From Chloranthus sessilifolius (taxonomy: Eukaryota; Streptophyta; Magnoliopsida; Chloranthales; Chloranthaceae), in contig CM037587.1 of NCBI GenBank assembly GCA_021018995.1, positions 72,612,604 through 72,676,603 of the forward strand: a stretch of 64,000 nucleotides of DNA. Reading direction: 5' to 3'. Position 1 is the stretch's first letter. The number at the start of each line of letters is the position of its first letter. A program made the position numbers and the translations under genes. Positions 1 to 11,016 of the stretch are shown here, piece by piece. The notes beneath the pieces were generated by a model that had not been told where the DNA came from, searched no databases, and saw nothing but the letters and a program-made list of their open reading frames with translations.

Positions 1-781
1 TAAATCAAACAAGCCAAATATGCATTGACTAACCCTATTAGTAAGTTTAAACAAATAAATAAGCACCACAATAAAAAAAACACCTGTTTATTTTTAACTT
101 AAAAATTTTACAAGTATCACCGGAGGCATACCTCCTGAACTTATAACCTAAAACAAAGACCTAGAACCTAACTTACAGCCCAAAATGAAAACTAGAGACC
201 CGAAACGAACACTAAGCGAAAAGCAGAGCGTCTAATCGGAGGCGTCAGAAACAGTAGTGCCCGACTTGGAGTATCCAATCGGAGGCTTTCGGGAGGATTG
301 GTTAGGAAACACATCCCTTCACTTGTAACCCCTTCTCTTCCTCCATCTTCACCTCCTCCACTGCCGCCTCCTCTACGCTGCCTTCACTGCTCCCTAAAAG
401 GGACCGGTGTGAAGGCCTACGCATTCCCAATACCGCCTATTCGTAGAATAATGTTGTCCTCGAGTATCACCTCAGGACAAAGATCCCACGAAATTATGAA
501 CATAGGAAGAAACGACATCCCAATCGGACGGTTAGATCACCCGATATCGCCAAAACACGAATTTTACTACATAAGAGACTTAGGAAAAGTAAAACTTTAG
601 ACTAAATCGATAGATTAAAAGTAAATGAGGACTTTCTCGCTTATATAGAGTACAGACTTAATCACGCACCATCACACGTGCGCTTAAATCGATCACGCGC
701 CGATCATACAGTGCTCAATCCAACACACGCGCTCCGACCCGAGCGCACAATGAAACCATCGCCCGTGCGACGCTTCGGTCA

Positions 782-975
782 CGCGCTAACTATAGACCGT
801 GCAATCATATCAAACGACCCACTTACGCCACACGATACGAAAGGTCGCCCTCACAGTGACCTGGTGACGCCTTAATCACACGCTCACTATTGACCATGCA
901 ACCCTATTAAACGACTCACTCCAGTTGCGTAATACGAAAGGTCACCCATATAGTGACTTGGTGACGCCCCAATCA
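782..975. repeat. Two-copy tandem repeat, about 97 bp
   Basis: Copy 1 (about 782-877) and copy 2 (about 880-975) align end to end. Both contain an ACGATACGAAAGGTCRCCC-like block followed by AGTGACYTGGTGACGCC. Divergence is moderate, with many transitions. No coding potential is apparent. Confidence 0.7.
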
Positions 976-1004
976 CGTACTATGGTCAGAGCGCGTAGTC
1001 CAAT

Positions 1005-1052
1005 CACACGCACATGTCCACACGCACATGTCCAATCACACGCACATGTCCA
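1005..1052. repeat. Short direct repeat CACACGCACATGTCCA
   Basis: Three near-identical copies of a CACACGCACATGTCC unit lie in tandem, two separated by a short AAT insertion. This is a simple local expansion. Confidence 0.7.
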
Positions 1053-2644
1053 CACACCCTAAAATAGGCACGCAATCATATTGAGTGACCTAAAATAGGC
1101 GCACAATACCTGACTTTGGACAGAATCTACACTCTCACACATTTTTATCTCGTCTTGATCAAAATGCTCCTGTCCTAACTCATAGCCTCACAAGCTGTCC
1201 GAAGAGCAAGAGGGAGAGCTGCTCACCCTTCTCTCATCACAGAGCCCTACAGGAAACATTGACCATGCCCCTGCTCCCATTGCGACAAGACATACCCCTC
1301 TTATTGTGGCACCATCACCTTCCCTCGTGCCACCACGATTCCACCAGAGAGGGAGAACCCCATTTCATGACCTTGTCATGCATGTCCCCTCGCGACGAGA
1401 CGCACACATGCGACACTACCTCAATATCCAAACTCATTGACCTAAATCAGCCGTCTCACCGTGCATCCCCTCGTGAGAAGCCAAAGATGAAACTAATCAT
1501 GGCGCAACCATAACATGATCTCTTATAACCCAAGATTTGCCAAAGAAAGAAACATGACACATCTATCGTGCAAATATCCCATCAACGTCCCATCGCAAAC
1601 ATCACCACCCGAGACATCCTAGCACAACTCATTCTCACCACGAACATGCCCAACTCGACACAGCAACTTCATCTCATCTTACATCAATTATACCCCTCGA
1701 AATCCTCATCACAAAAACCCTGCATAGAGTCAAACCCTCTAAAAATTCCATCGCTAACTATGCTCCACCTGTATCCCATCACAGGAAAAGAGGGACTCCT
1801 CCTAAGTCCCATCATGTCTTAAAAATAAAAAAACCTACTAGGATCCCAGTAATGACCGCCAGGCACTGCCACAATGAAAATGAAGAAAAGAGAAGAAATC
1901 TCCAAAGCCCCATCGCAGTATCACTGTGGTAACCCGTCGCAAGCTACGCACAATTCAGGTAAGTATCACCCTCACGTAAGTATCACCCTCTCCTCTTTAC
2001 TCGATATTGCTTCTGATAAATATAGTTAGCTATGATTAAGTCAAAATATTTTCAAAACTCATCTCTCTCGACTCGCGAATCACTGTAGTCCTCCCATAAG
2101 AGATAATCATCAGTATTCGTCGAGAAGGTTAGACAGAGTATCCGACATGCCAAGTGTCGTCTTGACAACCACATAAATAGCCGGGTCCACAAATCCCACA
2201 CTGGTGGATCTGCTTAGCGATGTCTCGGAAGTCACGTTTCCTGTCGTTTTTACCACAGAATTGATCTTAAGTTAAATTCCCCAAAATTTCAAAAATCTTT
2301 TACTTCTAAAGCCAAAAATCTCTTACTTCCAAAAAAACAAAATAAAATAAGAAAATCAATTAAAAACGAACAAAGAGACTTTACCCACCAAAAATTCACC
2401 TCAATTACCAACCCAAATCAGCCATTTCCCTGGGAAACCAAGCAACGAGTATATTTAATCTAAGAACTTATAAATATCTATTGGAAAAGAGAAGCCTGGC
2501 GTGCATTGGTGTGAGCAATGACGCACCTAGTCTGACATGACTTGCGAAAGCTTTTGATATTATATTATATTTTATTATTAATCCCTGGGCCTTACTTATG
2601 GATATTTGTATGACGCCCCCCGGTACCTCAACTGCATCATATCC

Positions 2645-2815
2645 CTCTGTTTGACTGCCCCTTGCAGCAGGTCGTGACATGCGGCAGGATGCACCTTACA
2701 CCCACAAATTAGGATATGGTGATTCTCCTTTTCGTTTGACTGTCACTCGTAGCAGGTCGCGCTACACGATGGGATGCCCCTTGCACTCACAGAATAGGAT
2801 ATGCTGACTTCCCCC
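2645..2815. repeat. Diverged tandem repeat, about 84 bp
   Basis: Two diverged copies each contain TTTGACTGYC, a GCAGGTCG-like block, GGGATGC or AGGATGC, and AGGATATGSTGA. A weaker third copy may follow (2816-2890). No gene is seen. Confidence 0.55.
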
Positions 2816-3071
2816 GTCGACTGTCTATGATAGCGGTTCGCGATAAGCAACAAGATCGTCCTTCGGCATCCACGGCATGGAATACGCCATTTGACAGCTA
2901 CCACTAGGCCCCCGAATGCTCTATTTTAACTTGTATTGATAGATAAGAAAGTCAAGCATGTCATGTTAGCATCCTTGATTCACATTTGTGATTTCCCAAG
3001 AGAAACAAGAAGATACCTCAAATGAGGGGTGTCTACTTCTTCGACGCATTCTTACTTCGCAAAAGCGCGCC

Positions 3072-4800
3072 AAAGAGGGGCATCTATAGACACCCCCATT
3101 TTGCCCTCTCAAAATATATAAATATATTTGGTCAACCTTTGACCTCGCCCGTGACTTTTCAGAAGGGACTTACCTTCTATGGAAGTTTAACATCTCGACA
3201 TAGGGGCCATATACTGAAATAATAGTATATGGTTGAACACAGGCTGAAATAATAGCACTGTAATTCAGATCGCTTTACACTAACGTGGGATTATATGCTG
3301 AAACAATAGAGTATGGCTGGACACATGCTGAAATAATAGCTTTGTGGCTCAGATCCCAACGTAGGGAGACTATATACTAAAATAATAGTATATAGTCGAA
3401 ATGTAGATTAAAATAATAGTCTGACATTTCAGACCCCTTAACCCTAATGTGGGACCATACACTGAAACAATAGTGTATGGTTGAACACAGGCTGAAATAA
3501 TAGCTCTGTGGCTCAAATCCCAATGTAGGGAGACTATATACTGAAATAATAGTATATAGTTGAAATGCAAACTAAAATAATAGTCTGACATTTCAGACCC
3601 AACCTGACTCGGACAGTCCCGAATTATGGGCCTAAAACCACATGCATAATTCAATTGCACGCAAAACCATAAACATGAGATCAGTCCCCCTTCAGACCAG
3701 ATTTCCTTTCCCATACCACCTTGAGACTCAATTACATGCCTCACATGAGACGCGCGATCGGATTGAGCGCCCCACCACCAGTGCGCAATTGGCCTACGCC
3801 CGACCTAGCCTCACTATCCTTGACCCCCAAGATTCCATGATTAAGCGCTTAGAACTAAGTATTTAATCAGATTGCGCACCCCACACCTGGCAAGCAATTA
3901 GCCCTAACAATGTTAAGACTAAGAAACTCGGCTGGCTGGCTCAGCCGGTCGCTCACTGAGTCGGTGACTGACTCAAAGCGATTAAGCACCGAGCAATCGA
4001 CGTACAATTCGGTTAAACACCTGAAATAGGGTGTTTAATTAGAAAAAAAACTAAAAAAGATTTTTTTTAATTTCGACCCAAGACAACACAAAGAGAGGCT
4101 GAAAAATTACACAGAGAGAATGAAAAATATAGAGAATTTCGAGAACGAACGCATAGAGAAACAGAGCCATGATTTCGAGATTCAAGTTTTGAATTTTTGA
4201 GATTCCTCTCCATAGCCTCAGCCGTAGGTACTAGTCTTTAGTTCCCAACCTTATTTTTTTTTTTTTTTTTTAGTTCTTAGATTTAGGTTTTCTTAATTAT
4301 TAATATTAAATTTTCAGTTTCTTAGACCGTATCACCCCTTTTTAGACCATAATTTTTAATATCTGGTTCTAGTTCTCAGTTCTAGAACCAGTCCTTAATC
4401 TGACGGCCTAATTCACTGACCCTTAGACTTTAATTCTATTCTGAAATCTTAATCTCCAGTCCTATCATTAATCTATGGTTCTAGTTGATAGTTTCTAGAA
4501 CCAGTCATTAATTATACGGTCTAATTTTCTAATTTCGGACCCGAATTCAGTCCTTTGATTTTAAATTCTAGTTTTAATTCCTTAATTCAATATTTCTAAA
4601 ATCTCAGTTTATAATTTAGTTCTCTAAATTTCTAGTTTCCTAATTTAATCCATAATTATAGTCCAAATTACCAACACCAAAAATCAAAAAAATATATAAT
4701 ATTAATATCCAAAAAAATCTAATTTATTTTTAATCTCAGTCACCCGATTTGCCCAAGCGAGCTTACGGATGATACTCAGGAACGAGGTCAATCCTCCTTA
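3072..4800 (+). mobile_element. Tat/Ogre-type LTR start with polypurine tract (fragment)
   Basis: A purine tract CAAAGAGGGGCATC (3071-3084) is followed by TATAGACACCC. This mirrors the PPT/LTR junction of Element 3 in this window (AAAGAGGGGAATC then TGTAGACACCC, read on the minus strand at 42813). It suggests the 5' edge of a 3' LTR, with the initial TG mutated to TA. The right boundary was not found. An AGAGAG-rich leader-like stretch at 4090-4160 is compatible with an LTR R region. The end coordinate is a guess. Confidence 0.35.
3190..3602. repeat. Tandem repeat, about 165 bp, with internal hairpins
   Basis: Two full copies (about 3278-3442 and 3443-3601) and a partial upstream copy. Each contains several CTGAAAYAATAG motifs, and several of those are flanked by complementary arms such as CCATATACT and AGTATATGG. 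The unit therefore carries serial short stem-loops as well as being tandemly repeated. No ORF is shared between the copies. Confidence 0.75.
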
Positions 4801-4839
4801 GCATAGCGGGACCAAAACCCCTTTTTTTAGATTTTTAGT

Positions 4840-5415
4840 AAAAGTTAATCAATTGCTTTAATTAGATTTTAGTATAATTAATTAATCGCATTAATTAAAT
4901 TTTAGTAGAGTTAATTAATTGCTCTAATTAGATTTTTAGTCTAATTAGTTCATTGCTTTAATTAGAATTCTAATAAAATTAGTTTGTTTGCTTTAATTAG
5001 AGTTTTAGTAAAACCAGTCTTCTATTTCAATTAGAATTTCAGTAGAACTAGTATCATTGCCTTAATTATAATTTCAAATACAATTAGTATACTTGCTTTA
5101 ATTAGAATTGTAGTAGAATTAGTCCATTTACTTTAATTAGAATTCCAGTACAATTAGCATATTTGATTTAATTAGAGTTTCATTAGAATTAGTACATTTG
5201 CATTCCTAGTACGATTAGGAGACCAATATTAATTAGACTCCTAGTAGGATTTGAAAACTTAATTAATTAGACTTCCAATAAAATTAGAACATTAAATCAA
5301 TTAGACTCCTAGTAGGATTAAGAGACTTAATTAATTAGACGTTCAATAGGATTAAAAATAGTAAAACTAAATAGACTCCTAATAAGATTAGAATATTAGA
5401 TTAGGCCACTATAAT
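4840..5415. repeat. AT-rich degenerate minisatellite
   Basis: Roughly a dozen degenerate units of 40-45 bp built on TTTAATTAGAATTYYAGTA (4840-5190) pass into a related block built on AATTAGACTCCTAGTAGGAT (5190-5415). The two halves look like a single minisatellite that changed consensus partway along. Confidence 0.7.
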
Positions 5416-6179
5416 AAATTCCCACACCACTAGACTCACAATATAACTAGAAAATTTAAACCAATTAGAATAACAACAATAACAGGAAAGAAAAGAAAAA
5501 CTAAACTATCTAAACTATAAAGAAGAGCCAATGCTGCTGACGTTCGCAGGCGGACGATTCAGTAAAGAAGTATCCCACACCAGCTCTAAAGTGTGATCAC
5601 TGACGTGTTGCATTGTTGTTAAATATCTGCAGCTGGCGATCGCAACAAACTAGGAACCTTCCTAGAAATCCCCCATTTTTATTTATTTATTTTCAACATT
5701 TCAAACACCGCATTACCAGAGTCCACTTGGACAGAATTGGGCCATTGATTCAATGGAAACCAAGAGGAACCCAGAAAAAGCGCGCACCAACACAAGTATC
5801 TCCTTCTTTATATAGACTCCTACAACAGTCGTCTCTCTAATAACCTAGCAGCCCCTTCTTTATACAGATTCTCACAATAGACGTCTCTCTTTCACCAGAA
5901 ATCTCTCTATCATCTTTGTCTATCTCTCTTATTTGGATCCACGATGATAAATGATCAAACGCACTTGGTTTGTATTTTGAATTCAAAAAGTAAATCACCC
6001 AATATTTCCTCATATTAATTTCTCGATCAATATACAAATCTCTCTCTTTATGATATATCTCTTGTTCGTGTATTAGAGAAGAAGAAATCGGACGCATAAT
6101 TCGTGAAATCTTAGAACGACTCACATTGCTACAATCGTCGATCAATCACACATATTTGGCTCAATTCTACTTGCGACGT

Positions 6180-7438
6180 TAGGAAACGAGGTAGGGGAAT
6201 TTCAATGCACAATTATATTTTAGACATTAAATTATAGGCTTTAATGATGTATTTGAACCAGATTTATGATTTTTAGAATTGAATTTGAACTGTTTGAATC
6301 TTATTATATCTGAACCTTTGAATTAGTGAATATCGATTTACATTGAATTATTAAATTTTTGAACATTTTATCCTTTGAATTGTAACTGAATAATTGGAAT
6401 CCTTTTTGTATGATAACTTGCATTGAATTATTGAACTTTGAATTAATAAACCTTTGAACATCAAACCCTTTGAATTTGAATTTGGATTAGAATGAGAATT
6501 ATTTTATAAACCATTGTACTTAAATATTAGAACTTTACATGTGATTTAAAGAGATTTATTTGAACCGAATCCTGTGCTTCGACACTTTTAAACCGTTTCG
6601 ACGGCCCATTGAATCGCACAAGTATCCCTCACAACGCAGGGGCTTAAGTACTTAGAAAAAATTTTATTGAACGACGATGGTTAGGAGGGAATTCCCATCG
6701 ATAATTGAAGACTCTAGTGCTATATTTGCGCTAGTGATAATTAAGTTATATTTTTAAGTCATCATAAATTAAGAAGACTGCATCTAAAATTTGATAATGA
6801 AACGATTTAATGAATACTCACGTGAAACCTAAGAAACGATGCTATCGAATCTCATATGGAACTAGAACTCAGAATATGTGCTTTTGAACCCATGATATTT
6901 TTCGAATTTTATTTTTTTCATTTAATTGCATTTGAATTTGTCATCGAACTATGCATTGATCGGATAAGATGTAATTTAGCCTTGAACTTTTTCTACTGAG
7001 ATTAAACTGTAGCTCACCCCGACACTATGTGCCATAGGTACAGAAGTAGTTCTAAATCCCGAATTAAAAGATCTCAACTTGGTACCAGAAGACGAAGCAG
7101 ATCTTCCACCTGAGGAGTTTTATCCTTAGATTCTATTTTAGACTTAGACTTGGTATAGATTAGATGAACTTTTAGAGATAATTAAGATTATTTTTGGATA
7201 TTGTGTGCCACTATTTTTGTGACGAACGATCGTCACCGGTGGTTTTACTTTTAATTTTTACACTTTCATTATGGACATTAATGCAAATTGATTTAGTAAT
7301 GGATATTTTTACATTCAATTTATTTATGATAGCTTGCTCACTAATCGATGACAAAGAATTTCTGTAATTAGATTATGAATTATGATCTAGCGATCCAAAA
7401 TTTTTACATTTTCGGGGTAAAAATTTCGGGTCGTTACA
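6180..7438 (+). mobile_element. 3' portion of a chromovirus-like LTR
   Basis: The order of blocks matches the LTRs of Elements 1 and 2 on the same strand. There is a GACGATG...ATCG block followed by TGCTATATTTGCGC (about 6670-6735), a TAGCTCACCCC box (about 7010-7020), a short acidic-coding-like stretch CTTCCACCTGAGGAG, then a GACGAACGATCGTC hairpin-like block (about 7220). It ends in GGGTCGTTACA at 7438, directly abutting the copia remnant. The LTR start was not located, so it could be a solo LTR or the 3' LTR of an element starting left of the window. Confidence 0.5.
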
Positions 7439-8326
7439 GAAGAAGTATCTAACTGAAAATGCATGTACAAAGACTTTTCAAATCCTTAAGTATTTTAATT
7501 TTAAAATGGATGGGGATAAATCGATTCTTGAACAAATTTATGAATTTCAGTTTATCGTCACTGAGATGGAAGTCCTATGTATTTAATGAAGTATACTAGA
7601 CCTGATATAACATTTATAGTAGGGGTATTGAGTAGATTTACTTACAACCCAGGGTCAGAACATTGGGAAGTTATTCGTAGGGTATTGAAATACTTAAAAG
7701 AAACTATACATTATAGTTTACAATATAGTAGTAAACATGAACTCTTACGGAATTTACTAATGCTACTTGGATTTATGACTTATTTGATTCAAAATTCACA
7801 AGCGAATGAATTTTATTTTAGCAGAAGGAGCAATATCGTGAGGGTCTAAAAAACAAACTTATCTTTTTAATTCAAATATGAAATCATAGTATATAGCATA
7901 AGATGTGGGAGCAAAAGAGGCAGAGTGGATTCAAAGCTTCACAAGGTAAATTCCTTTGATTCAACATATATATGCAATTAATTTTATTGTGATAATAAAG
8001 CTATTATGCAGATTTCAGGTAATAAGAAATATAAAGGGAAATCAAGGCATATAAGCCTTAGATATCACATCATTCGACAGAAGTTAAGTGACGGAGTGAT
8101 CGTATTAAACTACATATCAACGACTGAGATGCTTGCGGATCCGCTTACAAAAGCACTGCTCAGAGATATAGTATTGAGAACATCGAGGGGGATGAGCCTA
8201 AGACTGATATCTTTAAAGGCACAGTAGTTGAACCTCAAGTTAGTAAGAGTTAGAGATTACAAATCCTAAGTTCAACGAAATAAGAAACTACTTCGTGACC
8301 CTTGAAAGTGCACAAAGGTATGTTAC
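7439..8326 (+). pseudogene. Ty1/copia pol remnant (RT end and RNase H)
   Basis: The degraded 3' part of a Ty1/copia polyprotein, on the plus strand. Recognised motifs in order: an ILKYFNFKMD-like stretch (about 7480-7510), YLMKYTRPDI (about 7580-7610), HWEVIRRVLKYLK (about 7660-7700), a GAKEAEWI-like block (about 7910-7935), then KYKGKSRHISLRYHIIRQ and EMLADPLTKAL (8030-8155). These are the RT C terminus and the RNase H of copia elements. Several frameshifts and stops interrupt the reading frame. The element is cut at 8326 by Element 1 and resumes at 21364. Confidence 0.85.
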
Positions 8327-8538
8327 TGTAATATCCTAAAAAATTAAGCGTTTAACTTTGACCTCGAGATCCGTGTCCGATTGATCGTAGGTTTGACCAA
8401 GTAATGGTCAAACATTGAATACATGGAGTGATGAATTAACATAGTACGAATGTCACCGAAGTATGGTGTTTAGTGTGAGTTAGTGGTCACATACACCTAT
8501 CTCTGGTGTATGTGTTTAACACACAAGCAGTAGAGAGG

Positions 8539-8550
8539 ATATAAGGGTTT
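8539..8550 (+). promoter_or_regulatory. Element 1 LTR TATA box
   Basis: GATATAAGGG lies about 25 bp downstream of the CACATACACC/GGTGTATGTG inverted repeat and upstream of a GA-rich leader. Its position is conserved in Element 2 (GATAAAAGG near 22973). Probable core promoter for the genomic RNA. Confidence 0.6.
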
Positions 8551-8916
8551 AATAACCCTATTCTCCTTTTGTTTGGTTATTGAAGAGTTAAGAAGAGAGA
8601 GAGAACGCGAGAGAAGGTAACTAATTCCAAAGGAGTTATTGTGGTTGGATTGAGGGAAAGTGGAGCATTTATTATCGGATTCAAGGCGATTTGGGATCGT
8701 TGAAGCAAATGATGGAACCCTAGTCATCAATGCAACAAATCAACCCTTTGAAGAATTTATTAAGGTAAGTGTGATTTGATTTCAATACATAGAGAATGGA
8801 TGAATGAAATTCTGTCTAGCATGTGTAAAAGGATAGATTAAAGGCTTAGAAAAGAAAAGAAATGAGATTTGGAAGAACAGCCAGAAAGGGGGCTGAATCA
8901 GACCAAATCGATTAAT

Positions 8917-9376
8917 CAACATTGAGATTCGATTAATCGATTTTGGTCTGGAAGTTGAAAAGTCAAGTAAGCCCGATTTCGATTAATCGAATTGGATTTC
9001 GATTAATCGATTTGGATGTTCGATTAATTGATTTGGTAATCGACTAATTGACTGGGTACCTCCAGTGGCTGAAGAAACATGACCTGGGAAAATTGACTAA
9101 TCGAGTTGAGAAATCGATTAATCGACTTTGGGTTTCGATTAATCGATTTGGGATCGACTGGTCGATTTTGGATTTTCGACCACTCGATTTGAGAATCGAC
9201 CTTATTATGTTAGAGACTTCGATTAATCGATTTGGGATCGATTAATTGAATTTGAATCTCGATTAATCAATTTTGGGAATCGATTAATCGATTTGGGTTT
9301 CGATTAATCGATTTTGGGAATCGATTAATCGAATTGTGTTTCAATTAATCGATTTTGGGAATCGATTAATCGACTT
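8917..9376. repeat. TCGATTAATCGA palindrome array in the 5' LTR of Element 1
   Basis: About 20 copies of the 12-bp self-complementary motif TCGATTAATCGA and one- or two-base variants, at irregular 15-30 bp spacing. The spacers are mostly TTTGGG- or GGTTT-like. The same array recurs in the 3' LTR (19355-19825) and after pol (16179-16765). Irregular spacing and palindromic units exclude a CRISPR-type array. Confidence 0.95.
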
Positions 9377-10915
9377 AGGCAATTTTACCTAACTTTATAG
9401 TTTTACTTTGAGATTCATGGAGGGTCTAAGACCTTTTTCATTATGTCTGTAGTGATGTATTGCATGTGTTATAATGTACCTTAGGTGGTACGTGTAAAAG
9501 CGAGCACAAGGAGCCACGTGGGACCTTGATGCTTGGACCTTCAGAGAATTGAGGTAGAGAACACCCTGAGCATGTACTTTAATTGCAAGAGCATGTATGT
9601 AGTGATATGTTTATCATAAATTGAAAATGTTTTAACTATGAAAAGCTTTGCGAAAATGGGTGTGTGTGTGACACCAAGAATGTGATAAAGACATCTGTGT
9701 GATGCGAGTAACTAAGATCAAGAAATCTAATGAGAAGGAGACATCTCCAGGGGATGAGAAAGTAATAAATGGCATCTGTGTGATGCGAGTAAGTTATACA
9801 TCCCAGGGATGTATATCTGATTGAATAATTACTGTTGAGGCCTAATTGATATAAGATAGCACTTTACACGGTGAACAACTATATGTAAAGCACATGCTAT
9901 TTTTGTTATTTGAGGTTTGTTTAGGATACCCCACCGACGTGACGGGATACCCATGACTGACGCGACAGGATATCCGTGACCGGTATGGCGGCCAATCCGT
10001 ACACCAGTGCGGAGGTCTATCCGTACACAATAAGCACATCCCAGGGATGTTGAGATGAGTTTTAACCCCACTACCTATTGAGAAAGGGGCTTGAGTCGTA
10101 TTCTCAGGGAATACATTTTAACAACTATCTATTTAGACGACGATGAAGGGTATCTCATCGGGGTTCGATGCTATATTGCTCGGGGATTACTTAAGTTGAA
10201 GATTTAAGTTTTGCTTTAGGCCTGTTCAGTGTCATTCATGATAAATCAACAGTAAAGTAAGACATGCTAATTACCAGTGAACTTGAATGTAAATCATCAG
10301 TTTTAAACTGTTTTTCTAGCAAATGCATAGACTCATCATGCTTAGAATATCATGGAATATATGTGAGTTTTAATTTATATGTTCATTGTGTTGTTCCCTA
10401 TTGAGCTAGGATGTAGCTCACCCCCTTTAGACTATACGTCGCAGGTCCTTTGTTAGCTATAGCGGAGGCTTCGGGAGACGTAGATCCGGGTGATTCGGAT
10501 TACGTACCTAGAGATGAGTTGGAGCCTCCTCTCGAGGATTTCTTCTATGAGACTCTGCTGTGTACTTTGACAGAGAGTAGTTTTTGAGAGCTAATTGTAC
10601 GGCTTGGTATGTCAAGCCTTTATTTTTATCAAACAATGTAATTAGATAGACATTATTCTTTTTGACGAACCATCTGGGGTGATCTGTTTATCACCGATGG
10701 TTCAGATCGGTTCTCTGTTCATGCAGTGGCATGAAAGTAGAACTGTCTTTTGTTATGCCAGATGAGCATGTTACTTTTCCGCTTTATGAAATTAATTGCT
10801 TATTTATTTATTTGTGCTTGTTATACCAATGTTCCGTGCATGGCTTTGGGGCACAGTCTGGAGGATCGTACTGATGGCACGGGTTTTGAGGTGTCGAAAT
10901 CTGGGCTATCATAGT

Positions 10916-10927
10916 TGGTATCAAAGC
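10916..10927 (+). other. Element 1 primer-binding site
   Basis: TGGTATCAAAGC lies 2 nt after the LTR. It matches the complement of the 3' end of plant initiator tRNA-Met (normally TGGTATCAGAGC) except at one position. It defines the plus orientation of the element. Confidence 0.9.
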
Positions 10928-11016
10928 ATTTTCTTTTAGAAATTCTGACAATCATTCTTTTGTCAGAACATAGGGATTTCTGCTAATGAAAACTTTGTTT
11001 TCACGTGCAAACCGTT

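Larger units (their letters stand above)
1..3071. other. Unassigned degraded repeat DNA
   Basis: No coding region is supported here. The open frames are short and show no recognised domain. The stretch is rich in local duplications, listed separately, and runs into a purine tract followed by a Tat-type LTR start at 3085. It could therefore be the 3' untranslated part of a Tat/Ogre-like retrotransposon whose coding region lies left of the window. That is an inference from the right-hand junction only. Confidence 0.3.
8327..10913 (+). repeat. Element 1 5' LTR
   Basis: Starts TGTAATATCC and ends ...CTATCATA (the 3' copy ends TGTCACA). U3 is short: a 10-bp inverted repeat (8488-8497 and 8505-8514) precedes a TATAAG box at 8540, so about 2.35 kb is transcribed R-U5. 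That part holds the palindrome array (8917-9376), a set of CCCAGGG-centred hairpins (9740-10110) and conserved blocks ending near 10905. Strong splice-donor-like sites lie at 8614 and 8765 (AAG then GTAAGT). Confidence 0.95.

Noticed and set aside
298..600. Pro-rich 100-codon open frame on the plus strand
   Set aside because: No domain, an atypical low-complexity start, and it sits among degraded repeats. I cannot support it as a gene.
7222..7240. ACGATCGTC dyad near 7220 as a separate inverted-repeat element
   Set aside because: It matches the GGTGATCTGTTTATCACC-type hairpin block conserved in the 3' parts of the other chromovirus LTRs, so it is part of the LTR.
9048..9245. Open frame with repeated SINRFGID text
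   Set aside because: It is the translation of the palindrome array in one frame. It is not conserved as a protein and lies in the LTR.
8917..9376. CRISPR-like array of regularly repeated units
   Set aside because: Units are 12-bp palindromes at irregular 15-30 bp spacing with similar, not unique, spacers, inside plant LTRs.
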